Below are positions 47,372-59,330 of a stretch of DNA of 64,000 nucleotides, one piece after another. Each line of letters opens with the position of its first letter. Position 1 is the first letter of the stretch. Where the stretch lies: contig JAPDRO010000018.1 of NCBI GenBank assembly GCA_030247885.1, forward strand, positions 186,001-250,000, in the 5' to 3' direction. The stretch is from Taxawa tesnikishii (nom. ined.). Lineage: Eukaryota; Ascomycota; Dothideomycetes; Dothideales. The notes beneath the pieces were generated by a model, which did no database searches, was not told the origin of the DNA, and saw nothing but the letters and a program-made list of their open reading frames with translations. The position numbers were made by a program, and so were the translations under genes.

Positions 47372-49248
47372 ATGGGGGACGCGGTAATCGGCATCATTGG
47401 GATGGGCGATATGGGGAAGATGTACACGAGGCGCCTTAGTGATGCAGGCTGGAGGTACGCTTTTTGGCAGAGCCTGTCTGAGGAGCTCATTTACTGCATA
47501 CGGTGAGTCCCTTTTTTTATTCACCCATGTACACCCGCTGCAAGGATGACTTGAGTGCATTTGGCTCGAGTTTGGCATTTGGGCACCTTTGTCACTGTTT
47601 CAGTGGCAAAGACCCGGATGTCGACACTGATGTAAAATCTCAGCTACCTTTATTTCTTTTGTCTGAAACGCAGCAAACTTGTCTACCTACTGTTTTACGA
47701 AAAACAACAAGGCCGTGCGCTGACTGTCAAACAGATAGATTTGCTTGCCAGTCTCTCATCTTGCTGACTGTTGACGGTCACAGAATTCATGCTTGCGATG
47801 TACCAGATAAGTACGATTCGTTGACGGATGAGTTCAAGGGCCGAGTACGACTGCACATGTACATAGCTTCTTAGATAGTCTTGCTGAGGCTTCAGCAGAA
47901 GAACGTTACCATATTCAAGAATGGGCATCTCGTGTCCAGGAGCAGTGACTACATCATCTACAGTGTTGAGGCTAGGAACATCGATGCCGTTGTCTACGAA
48001 TACGGTCCATGTGCGGTTCTTGCTTGTTCCTCTCTCTCCCTTCTCTACTAACCATCACGTCCTTTAGCTACGAAGATTGGTGCCATTGTTGGAGGCCAGA
48101 CATCCTGCAAAGCCCCTGAGATCGCCGCCTTCGAGAAGCACCTGCCACAAGACGTGGAGATTGTTTCCTGCCACTCACTGCACGGCCCCGGCGTGAACCC
48201 GAAAGGCCAGCCTCTGGTGCTCATCCAGCACCGCGCCTCGCAGCAGAGCTTCGACCTCGTCGAGAACATGCTCTCCTGTCTCGGCTCCAAGCACGTCAAA
48301 CTGACCGCCGAGGCGCACGACCGGATCACCGCCGACACGCAAGCCGTCACGCACGCCGCGTTCCTGAGCATGGGCACCGCGTGGGCGGCGAACAAGCAAT
48401 TCCCATGGGAGATCCCCGCTACGTCGGCGGCATCGAGAACGTCAAGATCAACATCACGCTGCGCATCTACTCCAACAAATGGCACGTCTACGCCGGCCTC
48501 GCGATCCTGAACCCGGCCGCCCGCAAGCAGATCAAGCAGTACGCCGAGTCCGTGACGGAGCTGTTCAAGCTCATGCTGGGCGGGCACAGAGAGGAGCTGC
48601 GGCAGAGGATCGAGGCCGCGAGGAAGGCGGTGTTTGGGCACATGGAGAAGAAGGGCGCGGACGAGCACGAGTTGCTGCTCGACGACGAATTGCTGGACCG
48701 GTTCAGTCTGGGTGAGAAGCCGGCCGAGAGGGTCAAGAACAACCATCTGAGTCTGCTCGCCATGGTCGATTGTTGGTGGAAGTTGGGCATCGTGCCTTAT
48801 GATCACATGATCTGCTCTACTCCGGTGAGAGGCGTTTGCGAGCAACGGGGCGGTTGGGGCGCGTTTTTACTGATTACGCTCGAGGGTTAGCTTTTCCGAT
48901 TGTGGCTCGGGATTACCGAATACCTCTTCCGGAACCCGGAACTGCTCGAGGAGGTCATCGAGACGGCTATCGAGGACAACACCTTCCGTGCCGACGACCT
49001 GGAGTTCACGTTCGCCGCTAGAGTAAGCTCGACCAAAGACTTCTTTTGGCCTGTGCGCGCTACGATTGCTAACCTGCCGTGGCCAGGACTGGAGCGAGCG
49101 TGTCAGCTTTGGCAATATGGACGGCTACAGGGAGAAGTTCGAGACGATCCAGAATTATTTCGAACCGCGCTTCAAGGAGGCGACCAAGGTCGGCAATGAG
49201 ATGATCAAGACGATTGAAGAGAACCTCAACTCGAGGAAGAAGACATGA
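47372..49248 (+). CDS. TYR1: Prephenate dehydrogenase (tyrosine biosynthesis)
   Basis: NADP-dependent enzyme turning prephenate into 4-hydroxyphenylpyruvate, the step to tyrosine. Six exons: 47372-47454, 47784-47844, 47896-48010, 48068-48824, 48891-49022 and 49087-49248; 436 residues. The nucleotide-binding motif is at the very start, VIGIIGMGDMGKMYTRRL. Then ACDVPDKYDSLTDEF, SDYIIYSVEARNIDAVV, IGAIVGGQTSCKAPE, the catalytic-region SCHSLHGPGVNP and RITADTQAVTHAAFLSMGTA, and a helical domain with GGIENVKINITLRIYSNKWH. The first intron is 329 nt, unusually long here; the 5' border of exon 3 could be three bases later. One break in the C4 run 48414-48417 (one more C gives FPWEIPRYVGG). It ends convergently toward the RRM-protein gene. 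Confidence 0.93.
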
Positions 49249-50222
49249 ATGTTGGAAACATGGGTCTCTCTATTCATGAGCAAGCGTCAAGCCGTTTCGT
49301 ATCAGAGATGCTATAAGAAATGGTACAAATGCATGATCGGTTGTGTCGAGAAAGGCTCTCAACGGAGCATTGCAACACGAATCCACTGCAGAGTATGAGT
49401 TTCTATCAACCGCGCATGTGGTGAGATGGTCCTTGTTGTGATGGAGCATCCATAGCTTCGCAGTGAGGACGCGTAGTACTGAAATATGTTTTAGTTTGGT
49501 GGAACGGCGAGAACGGTTCCTTCTGTGCCCTCCTGCTCTTTGACGACCAGCAGGACGCTGTTGCTCACAACGGAGGCTACGAGTTGAAAGCATATGCTAA
49601 CGAGAATAAGTCAGTAAACTAAAAACCACAGGATTTCCGGAAGACACCGTATAGAAATCTTGTTGCGGTTGCGCTTAAGACCGTGTGTGGATGGCACCCA
49701 CAAGGAGGACAGCAAGGACAGCGTGTATATATACCCGAGTGGATTGGGCCGCTGAGGCGGCAATGCTAGCGGGTGCTAGGAAGCCTACACACGAAGGACT
49801 GAGGCAGTATTCAACAGTTATTCAGATAACACACGGGCTCGGACCTAACAGGATCAATTGTGTCTGTTCAGTGCTTCATAAACCATGCCGACCGGGGGTA
49901 TCTATACTAAAGAAAAGCAACTGCAGCAGCCGCGGACTCCCGCCTAACGTCTCAAATGCCCTCTTGTACTTGTGTCCGTTTGTTGCGTATGCCGGTGCTG
50001 GCGCAGCAAAAGTTTCCCGCGATTATACAACCTCGTGAAAGGAAAAGGCCTGTGCGTGCGAGTCGTCGGGATAAAGTGATGGTGTGAGAAATGTGCTCAT
50101 TGTCGATCCTTGCAAGACCGCTATGCCCTGAGGCTCGTCAAGCGACGGTAGCCTGATTCCTCGACTCTGGGTGAATACTCGAGCCGGTGTGCCATCTTGC
50201 CTGCAGCGCGTTTGAAGGGCGT
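49249..50222. other. Spacer between TYR1 and RRM-protein gene (tail to tail)
   Basis: Presumed 3' untranslated sequence of both genes. Open frames here are short and unconvincing. A stretch at 49720-49735 has alternating TA-rich sequence (TATATATA) but no gene. Confidence 0.5.
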
Positions 50223-51752
50223 CTAGTCATCGAGAGCAACGCCATCACTGAAGCAACTCTCGTCAAGCGTATCGTCGTCATACTCGTCTCCATAGGCAGG
50301 TGAGAGGTTCTCCCCATCACTCGCTTCCGTGCCCTCCAAGTTGAACAGCGCCTCATAGATGTTAGTCGGTCTCTTCTTGTCATACACAGCCGTCTGCGCC
50401 ACCCTAGAGACACGCGGACGGTGGACACTCGGCAATGGACCGGCACAAGCATCCTCGAACCACTCAATTTTAAGCCCCTTGTACTTCTGCCTACTCAGCA
50501 TGCAGGTCTTGGCGAACAGCGCGTGGTGGACCGAATTCGTCTCGATGAAGACGTCGTTGTTGTGTTTGACCATGTGAATGATGACCAGGTTGTGGATGTG
50601 CTCCATGTCGTCGCGAATCTCAGCTTCGGTGAAGCGGTTGCCGCCATTGCGGATCACGATGTTGCGGGTTGCGCCTTTGCGAACTTTGTCCGCGATGTTG
50701 GCATTCATACCGTATTGTCGGTCGTTCCAAGTTACTTTGACCTAAGGGATGGGTTAGATTGAAGCAAACAGAAGAGATGAACGTACGAACATACGCGCTT
50801 AGTCTTAACGTAGAGGTCGTCACGCTTGACGTGAGCCAGAAATTCTGCTGCACCATCCAGCATTGCTACACGAGCGGTGCGATCCTTCTTGTTGATGTGG
50901 ATATCCAAGATCTTCCCGCCGCGGATTACGTCGGTCAGATCTTTATAGGTGACGCGGTCAGAAAGCCCTTTGAAGTAGATCGAGCGTTGTGCATCCCGGG
51001 TGGGTTGCGCTGTTTCAACATCATCGAGATCGTCAAAGTCCCTATCGAGGACATCGCCATACTCCGAGGGCGAGTCCGGATTCCCATGGCTGCTTATACG
51101 GCTGTTGTGGGATATGTGCCGGTTGAGGTGGTTCGTTTGTACGCCAGCTTCGAACGAGCTAGTCCTCTCCTTATCACTGGTCACAGAGAAATGCTTCGTG
51201 GCCATTCCAAGGCCAGATCTTTGCATTCCTCCGCTGGAGGGCAATGTCGCGTCCTCAGTTGGCATCTGTGACTGTTTATAATAGAAGATGCCAACATCTT
51301 GTGCGTCCATATCCCAAGCATTGGGCATGTAGCCAGAATCTTTCCTCTGGTCCTGCTGTTCTCCTCTGCCGGTGAGGATGTCCAGGTTCTGCGGGGAACA
51401 ACCGCCTTGGATGAGGGCATTTCTCAAAGTCCCATACTCTTGAGAAGCTTGGAGCTAGCGATATCAGCTTGTGTTGCGAGACGTACACGTGTCATGCGAG
51501 GCTACCATACTGGACATGCATGGCGCGGAACCGACTTACAAGGCTGGCATATTCCGTCCATGAAATGGAGACGTTGGGGCCTCCGAGGTGTTCATATTCT
51601 GGGCCAGATGTGCTTTCGTAATTCAGACTCACAAGTTCTGCTCTGTACATCTTTATCAGTGTCTGATCGCGTGTGCATTTGCATGTGATTGAAACTCACC
51701 TGCGAAGCAGTGCTTCAAAGTAAGATTTGCCAATTGTGACAGTTTCGACCAT
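50223..51752 (-). CDS. RNA-recognition-motif protein
   Basis: Predicted 444-residue RNA-binding protein. Exons 51752-51700, 51642-51540, 51454-50795 and 50741-50223; introns 57, 85 and 53 nt, all in phase and without frame break. The N-terminus MVETVTIGKSYFEALLRRAE is a conserved short domain of this fungal family; a similar-type helix SWTEYASLLQASQEYGTLRN follows. After a low-complexity middle come two RRM-like units: RSIYFKGLSDRVTYKDLTDV with IRGGKILDI (about 220-290) and RNIVIRNGGNRFTEAEIRDD with MEHIHNLVII (about 305-375). The acidic tail ends CFSDGVALDD. Domain style suggests an mRNA-binding regulator similar to Nrd1-like fungal proteins, but I cannot assign the orthologue. Confidence 0.83.
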
Positions 51753-52662
51753 GTCGACAGTGTTGCTATGCCCATTCGCAAATGCAGCGAGGGAAGAAGG
51801 CGCAGGAGAGAAACTTATCAATCAATGGAAGAAGACATGTTATCGACGGGTAGGAGCTGTCGGAAGCTCTTTCCGGATTCACTTGCCCCGCGCTAATGCA
51901 CGATACCATGCAGGGAAAGGCAAGACAGGAAGACGCACTAAACTTGATTAGGCTATGTGTAAATTCTGTCAATTGACAGGTCGCTTTTTATGCCATTGTT
52001 CTCACACGTGTACATCGTCAAGACTCCGATAAGTATAGAGTACATATGGCGGTATGTAGAATGGAAGCGTGGGGTCAGTCGGGGGCCACTAAAGGGGAGA
52101 GCCTGGATATGGACTGCGCTCGCGGTTTTGTCGAGCTCAGAACACATCGCCTCTCCACAACGAAAACTATGATGACAAAGTGCAGGTTGATATTGACTAT
52201 CCGTTGCAGTGGGCACATTGCCTCTAGACGACTAAAGGGAGGGGTATAAGTGCTGATCAGAAAGAAGAATTTTTGTCCGTCATTAATCGCATCCCGTCTA
52301 CATCGCACGCCATGTGGCCCGACGGAAGCGGGAACGATACAGGAACGAGTGAAAATGCAGCGGCACACAATGACCTGTACCACTGGATGCCCGTGTCCGC
52401 TGCACATAGAACCCTCTAGCTCGTCAACGCCGTGCAAAAAGACAAAGACAGTCGCATTTCGTCAATCATGAAAAACCTTCCCTGGTCATGGCATGGGAAC
52501 GCACTACGCGTGCAGTGATTAGGGTCGTGCTTTTCTTCATGCTTTCTCGTCCTCATTACCATGCTCGTCATCCTTCCTTCGTCAGTCACATCCTGGACTT
52601 ACAATGGTGCAGAGGCGTGATCATGCGGCCCGTTTGCGCATCTCCTCCCGAACCGCAATTCC
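51753..52662. other. Spacer upstream of RRM-protein gene
   Basis: Promoter of the RRM-protein gene on the left, 3' side of the following minus-strand gene on the right. No other gene seen. Confidence 0.5.
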
Positions 52663-54243
52663 TTAGTCCTCATGGACTTGGAACGAGCTCCTGGTCCTCT
52701 TCGCAGGACTGTGCGCAGGAGCGCCCTGCTCAACAGCTTCGCCCCCACGCTCGCGCTTAACGCCGTGAGGAGCGGTACTCGAGGAGCCGCTCGCCTTTGT
52801 GCGCTTCCAATGATCGAATGGACTTGTCTTGGCCTTCTTTCCGCGCACCTGCGGGACAGGAGTCGAGGACGGAACATCGGGGTCGCTCTCCTCTTTGACG
52901 GTGGCGAGGTGTGTGTAGTTTGCGCTGACGGTGATGTCAGGGATGGCGGCGGCCTTGCCCTTGCTGGCAGAGACGGGCGTCTTCTTAGCGCTGCCGAAGC
53001 GTGTAGTACGCAGCGTGGTCGGTGGGGTCGCGGGCGTGGTGCTGGTTGAGGCTTTCTTCATCGGGGTCGTGGTTGCAGCCGGAGTGTGGGTGGGAGCATC
53101 GTCGTCGGAGATCTCGATATCGGTGGGAGCTTCCTCGTCAGAGGCTGAGGCACGACGCTCGCGCTCACGAAGCTGCTCTTCGCTGGGAAAGAGGAGGCGT
53201 CGTTCAAGGGTGCTACGAGTGAAGGGACGCTGGGCAGCAGCGCCAGCTTGGCGGGCCAGGCGTGAGGATGCACTGAAAATGTCACCGATGTCGTTGTCCC
53301 CGACATCGCTATCAGCGAAGCGGCGGAGAAACTTCTTGCCACGGCTGGACGAGTCGTTAGTTGTCGTTATAGCGATGTGACAAGGGCCAGGTGAACTTAC
53401 AATACGTAGATGATGCCTTCTTCGTTGCGGACGGCCTCTTCCATATCGGCGTCTTTCCCATTGCTCGATGAAGCGTGTCTGGCTGACTTGCGCTTCGGCT
53501 GAGGGGTCTTTCTGGGTCCGACAAATGGATTGTCTTCAGACTCATCAAGGTCAGGAACACGGTCCTTGGAATCAGTGTAGATTTCGATCTTGTCGTCGCC
53601 GAGTCCATCAATGCCCTCTTCTTCCAGAGTCTGGAGGAAGCGCGCCTTACGCTGCTTGCGGGGGTTGGCATCACTTCGTCCAGGTTGCCAGGCTTGAAGT
53701 TGAGAATGCGCGCAGTGGAGCCGGTTGCGACAGAGGCACGCTTGCGGGGAGTTTTGTCTGGTGTGGGGAACATGCTCGTAGGATCGAAAGTAGCGAGACT
53801 GAGAGGAGCGTTCTTGAAGGGAGATGGCTGGTTGTCGGCGTTGGAAGCGACGGTATCAGCGAACAACTGCTTGCGTGGACGAAACAGCGATGCGGGTGTA
53901 GAGGCTTGTTGCGAAGAAGGGGTGGTGGTGTTGTGTGTAGTGGTTGTTGTGGTGTTTCTGGTGATGAAGGTGGGGAGAGTGTTTGATTTGAAAGTTGGCG
54001 AGTGAGCTTTGTCTTTCGCTTTGGCGCGGAGGTCGAAGTGAAGGAAGAGTGAATTTGCGACGCGGCTTGGCGTGAGCTTCCAGCTTCAGGTGAAAGGTCT
54101 CGATCGCGCATTGAAGAGATGCGAGAAGACCTTCTTGGGGTAAACGGCTCGTAGTCATCGTAGCGAGAGCCAAATTGAGGCGCCGTAGGAGTGCGTGGGC
54201 GCTCACGGTGAGAGCGCGGCGGTGTTGACGGTGCCGCGATCAT
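52663..54243 (-). CDS. Unrecognised protein rich in CDK-type phosphosites
   Basis: Hypothetical protein of about 508 residues that I do not recognise. Exons 54243-53401 and 53344-52663, 56-nt intron. The start MIAAPSTPPRSHRERP was chosen as the ATG at 54243, because the frame upstream looks non-coding. Visible features: many Ser/Thr-Pro sites next to basic residues (TPPR, TPRR, SPEA, TPSR, TPDK, TPRK, TPQPK), a conserved-looking core TPSRVANSLFLHFDLRAKAK, FRPRKQLFADT, ILNFKPGNLDEVMPTPRK, IIYVFRGKKFLRRFADSD, and a basic Ser-rich tail ending in SPAKRTRSSFQVHED. Composition suggests a disordered nuclear cell-cycle or chromatin protein; this is an inference only. Breaks near 54078 and in the G5 run 53660-53664; one added base in each joins the pieces. 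It diverges from DUO1. Confidence 0.65.
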
Positions 54244-54855
54244 GATCGTGATAATGGTATGAATATCCTTGTTGCAGTGTATCGCGACTGAAAGGAGGAG
54301 GCAAGGGTAAGATATCTCGGCGTAGATCGTCAATAGGGAACAATTGATCAGACGTTAGGTCGTGAAACAGATCGTTTGGCCGGACAGATGAAGCAACTGA
54401 AAACACTGTTTACACTGAGTTAGCGCGCGTAACCCGGACACTCATGAAGTATTCCAGTCATCAAAGCGCCCGACAGCAGCGGCAACAGCGTTAGCAATGT
54501 TCGTATAGCAATTTTTAGCAATTGTGGGTATAGATGGCCGGAAGGTGGAGGTGCAAATGGGGGACTCTTGGGTGAGGTGAGGTGCGAAACGGCAGCAAAG
54601 GGGTCCGCGAAGTCACGGGTGGCTGGGATGCAACTAATTTTGCTGCAACTTCAGGTTTAGCGCCGATTGTGCAGGGCTGAAGTTCGAACGGGGAAGCGCC
54701 AACAGGGAACAGAACACACGTCCACCGGCATCCAAACGATTGCTCCAAGCCAACTGATCTCCGACACGCCAGAAGTCCCCTGATCTACGCGCAACTATAC
54801 ATATAGATAGCTCCTTGGAACACGCGTTGGCATCGCAACAGCAATTGACACGACC

Positions 54856-55640
54856 ATGTCGCGTTCAACTGGGCCGCCAGACATTGGCACCCTCCGCTTA
54901 GACGACTCCGACGACGAACGTCTCTTCGACACGCCTGGGGAGGCGAAGTCAAGAACAAGAAACCAAAATGGCGAACTCACACGATCGCAAGAGTCCAAGC
55001 ATGGCAGCGAAGAAGCCAGGGAAGCGCAATTGCGCATAGAGTTGGAAAGCGTGCGGGGCATCAACAAGGTCATTGAGGGGTGATTGAGAGTCTGGAAAAA
55101 GCCAAGGACAACATGGACGTATGGAACACCCTATTCCACGTCCCATATCATACGACTTCCGCATCAACACGTAGACTGATGCATCTCCAGACCGTCCACC
55201 GCACCGTAACCTCCGCGTCCACCCTCCTCAATACCTGGACCCGTATCTTGTCCCAAACAGAGCACAACCAGCGCCTCCTCCTGAATCCGCAATGGCAAGG
55301 CGCAACCCAAGACCTAGAGGACATGGAAAACGAGACACTACAGCGACAGCAGGCCGCCGAGCGTAGGGCTGCCGAGGAGCACAGGATGAGGGAGGAGGCC
55401 GCAAGAAGGAAGGAGGAAGAGGAGCGCAGAAAGGCCGCTGCTACACCGACGGGGACAAGAGGCACCAGGGGTAGGGTAAGAGGTACAGCATTAGGTAGGG
55501 GTGCGTCGAGTTCGGGGGCTCCGGCGGGCTATGTGGGCGTAGGTGGGCAGACGGGGAGGGGAAGAGCGACTGGGCGAGCAGGGAGTGGGATTGGAAGGGG
55601 TATTGGTGTGGCTAGAGGAAGGGGCAGGGGTGCTGGATGA
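54856..55640 (+). CDS. DUO1: DASH/Dam1 complex subunit Duo1
   Basis: Kinetochore protein of the ring-forming DASH/Dam1 complex that couples chromosomes to spindle microtubules. Two exons, 54856-55118 and 55191-55640, 72-nt intron; 237 residues. The conserved helical core reads ELESVRGINKVIEG, VIESLEKAKDNMDTVHRTV and SASTLLNTWTRILSQTEHNQ, the Duo1 family signature. A charged coiled-coil (QRQQAAERRAAEEHRMREEA) and a long Gly/Arg-rich tail follow; the RGG-like tail from about residue 165 is longer than in yeast. The frame breaks at the G4 run 55077-55080; one more G gives GVIESLEKAK in frame with the start. Confidence 0.88.
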
Positions 55641-56450
55641 AGTTGGCGGTAGGACAAGTACATTTTGAGATTCCAGGACCACAAGTTGGTGAGCGGTTAC
55701 ATAGACTGCGACAAGAGGTGGAGATGGAGGCTTCAGAGGGCCGGAAGGCATGCAGCAAGCTTTGAGGATGTCCTCGAACTATGGCTATTGAATTGTTCAG
55801 GACATGATCGTAGGGCAAGATACCTGTAAGTGTTGACATACGCTATGTCATGGGGGTGGAGTGTCGACGGTATCGGAGGGCTTATCTAGAAGTGAGGCAG
55901 CGGGGCCGCTTTCGTCTTTTGCTTGCGGTCGTCTGATCCACTTCCTGTAGGTCTGGGAAGCGCAAAGAAAAACCGCCAGCCATGCTTCACTTCAGCCTCA
56001 CTCAAGCTTCATTCTAGCCTCCTTCGAGATTCGCTTGAAGATCTCGCTCCAGGTTACAAGTGGAACAAGGTCATTGTCTTCACTACCATGGCCAACTGGC
56101 CAGACAATCTTTGTTCTCTCAATGCGACAGCTCTTCACCTTTCTGTCAGTCTGACAGCCTGAGGGATCGTAAAGTCAGCCTCCGAAGTGCACCCTTTCTC
56201 ACTCTTCTCTCAGGACGTTCCAAGGTTGGTTATCTTCTTTCTACTACTTCACAACTACTTCACAACACACCAACACACCAACACACTAACACACTCGCAC
56301 CAGAAGTGACTAAGCCGTTTCATGTGAATAGTCTCTTGACGTCACTTGCAACCCCTAGACAAAGACTCCTCCTAACCCCTTCCAACACCAGTCTACCACA
56401 CTCGGCCTCTCTCGCATCAATACCGCACTCACACCCAGAGTTACCTTACC
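55641..56450. other. Spacer before F-box gene
   Basis: 3' side of DUO1 and the promoter and leader of the F-box gene. Near 56259-56297 a short imperfect repeat of ACACACCA units occurs in the CT/CA-rich leader. No gene seen. Confidence 0.5.
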
Positions 56451-58012
56451 ATGGCTCCATCCAAGGGCAAGACAACTCAAGCGAAAGCGGCTAAGGCGAA
56501 GACAGTGGCCAAACCACCGCCCAAACCGAAAGTCACCAAGCCAAAGACAGCTGTCACCAGTCGAGCGAAGACTTCTCAACCGACCGGCGGTGAAGATCAT
56601 CTTTCTACACTGCCAATCGAGCTCCTCGATATGATCATGGCAAACCTTGGCCGCGACGACGTCTTCAGTCTCCGTTTGGCATGTCGCCAACTTGCCGACG
56701 TCGGATGGCGGCCGTACCATTCGAAGCTCACCAGCATCTACCTCCATCCTAACTCGAAGTCAATTGCTGCCTTTGACGGAATCATCAGTCACCCTGTCTT
56801 CAGCCAGAACATCAGAGAAGTGGTTTTGGTTGGCACCCTTCTCTGTTCTCGACCGTTCAAAAGCCTTGAGAAATTCCGGAAGGCATTCAGGCACACCATT
56901 ACCGTTGTCAACCGTGGAATAATTAGAGTCGAGCCAGGAGAAACCAGAAAAAACGACTCTCGACTTCAAAAATCGAAGAAAGCCACCGTGCATACTGTGA
57001 GAGACACGACCATGAAAAGTCGACCGTCGAAGCCGTGACGTATGTTGATGCCCTTGTCCGGGCATTGACTCGTCTCGTCAACTGGTCACGTATCTCATTC
57101 GCAACCTGCATTGACAGGGAAGGCCTAAATGCAGAGAATCTCCTGACGACTGTGGGCTATCAACGGAAAGTTGGTCTTTGGTCTGAGCGGCGCTGTCAGC
57201 ATGCTTGGTCAACCAATCAAGCTCGGCCATCTGAGTACTCGAAAGCGATGCAGGCGGCGGATGGCATTCTACGACAACTCCTATCATTTCTCACGAAGAA
57301 CAAAACCCATCTCCAACATCTGCAGCTAGGCGAAGCCCCATGTCACTGGATTCCCTATAAAGTTTTCCAGACATCCGAATATGGTTCCATCGCTCGTAAT
57401 CTTCGGGGACCATATCTGGCTTTACTTACTTCTCTGGACCTCAACATGTACCAGGACTCTGAGTTTGACAATCTTCTCCTGTGGGAGTTGCTACTTCACA
57501 AAGCCTGCCGGCTTCAGCGCCTCAAGATCGTGATAGAAAGGTTCCGGAAGATCGAGAATATCGTGGAGATTCTTTTGCACTCTCATACGTTGCCAGCTCT
57601 TCGCTCTGTTGATGTGGACATCTTCCGTTATGATGATCAAGCTGCCTTCAAGGCCGCGGACATGCTTGGATTTCTCGAGCGACACCGAGAAACCCTTCGA
57701 ATCGCGCGCTTCGATGGGCTTCGTCCTAACGATATGTATCACAGCGCCATCGATATCCGGGAATGGAAGTCTATCATAACTTACATGTGGGAGAACCTCA
57801 CTTTGGAAGAGGTCACCATTGTCGGACCCACATATTCCGAGAATCTTCGCGATTTTGCAGAGGCTTTGGGACTTCAAGTTCACGCCGGTATTGGCAAGTC
57901 AACCAATACCGAGGTGTTCGAGAGGAACCTTTGGGAGTACAACTTCGGCCATCTCGCCATCAACGGCAACCGTGAACAGTCCGGCATGGTTGCGGATGCA
58001 AGCAGCATCTGA
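56451..58012 (+). CDS. F-box protein
   Basis: Probable substrate receptor of an SCF ubiquitin ligase; target unknown. About 520 residues, one exon. The N-terminus is Lys/Pro/Ala-rich (1-45), then the F-box itself, LSTLPIELLDMIMANLGRDD followed by VFSLRLACRQLADVG (about 50-90), typical of Pezizomycotina F-box proteins. The remaining 400 residues have no clear repeat domain; pieces such as LLSFLTKNKTHLQHLQLGEA and PYLALLTSLDLNMYQDSEFD resemble the loose leucine-rich C-termini of these proteins. The frame breaks in the A6 run 56948-56953; one more A joins the F-box half to KRLSTSKIEESHRAYCERHD and the rest. Confidence 0.8.
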
Positions 58013-58905
58013 GCATGGAGAAGCCGCTCGGCTTCGTGAGTGATGGTACCGGCCTTTCGGGGTGATGGCTGTGGAGGAGTGGAATGGCACAAAATGCATA
58101 TTGTTATTTGCTAAGACCAACTTAGATTGGTGCACTACGAGATCGATGCGGAAGCCGTTGACAGAAGCTGCGGTCGGGAGCTCGGCCAAGTCTCTTTCTT
58201 GCTGTCTCCTTCCTTCTTTCCATTCTGTGCCTTGTACCAAAATGGAAACAACGTGTCTTATCAAGCCTTTTCTACGCTCTTCACGTACTACTGTGATCAT
58301 CCCTGTTTCAATACCTGTCTGTGTCTGATGTTCGTGCCGCCTCCAAGATCCTGAGAATTCATGAATTAGTTGGACTGGTTGACTGGCTACTATCGTAATG
58401 TGACGTGGTAGCTATGGCGGCATTGTCAAAAGGGCCTTGGTGCTAGGCCTTATTTGTGTCCATAGCTGCGGCTAAGCATCAGGGTTGAGCATCAAGGTCA
58501 AGCAAAGCATAGCTCGCATATGTGTATTATCGTGTGTTGTCTATATGTGGAAACGGGAGTGCTGTTGCTGCCTTGCGATAGCAGTCGGACACCTCTGAAG
58601 TGATTGATGAGAACCCAGGTTATGCGCACGTATACTCGATGTGTCTCATGGTTCGCCCAGCGTTTTACCTACACAGAAAGTCTTTTGCAAGAGGTGGAGT
58701 ATGGTGCGCTGCTAGAAACTTTCTAGCGATAGCAACAAGCTTTCTGTGTTTCTGGTCTCACTAGTAGCAAATCTATCAAGATCCCGCCCGCCCCCTTCCT
58801 TGAAGGTCCAGCGTCTGGAAAAGGACATACAACCCTCTAGCCATCAAGAGCCACCCTGACTAGCGTTCGCCTGGGACTACGGCTCCCACCGGCTGCATCA
58901 ATCCC
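58013..58905. other. Spacer between F-box gene and truncated F-box copy
   Basis: No supported gene. Several 60-90-codon frames overlap and show no domain. Confidence 0.5.
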
Positions 58906-59330
58906 GTGGACGGTCCCACAGGAAGTTCCTCTGCCTTCTTGGAGTCAAAGCTCACTCAAGCCCTGCCAACAGCAACTCGGATCTATCAGGCCCAGTTTCA
59001 TGACAACGGCGTGGAGCTGCAGCAAGATCGTCACCACATCCTGTCTTTACCGATCGAATTGCTGACTGTAATCATAGAAAACTGTTTGGAGACTGATGTC
59101 TTACAGTTGCGCTTGACATGTCGCAAGTTCCATCCGATCGGGTTGGATACGATCACCAAGCGGTTCACCCGTATCTACCTTCATGCGACAAGGAGCCCCG
59201 TAGACGAATTCAGGGGCATATGCAACCATGCGGTTTTCCGAAAACATCTTCAGCATTGCTGCAGTTGGAACGTGGACCGTACAGATCGCGGCGAGGCATT
59301 CCGATATGGACATCGCACCACACGATGACA
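58906..59330 (+). pseudogene. Truncated F-box relative of the preceding gene
   Basis: A 140-codon open frame containing only an F-box and a short following part: LSLPIELLTVIIENCLETDV, LQLRLTCRKFHPIG, then RFTRIYLHATRSPVDEFRGI and CNHAVFRKH. The order and spacing match the start of the neighbouring F-box protein (LPIELLDMIMANL, LRLACRQLADVG, LTSIYLHPNSKS, HPVFSQN). The frame has no convincing ATG near its start and lacks the long C-terminal part, so it reads as a partial duplicate or a decayed paralogue. A short functional F-box protein with an unseen upstream exon is possible. Confidence 0.6.
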
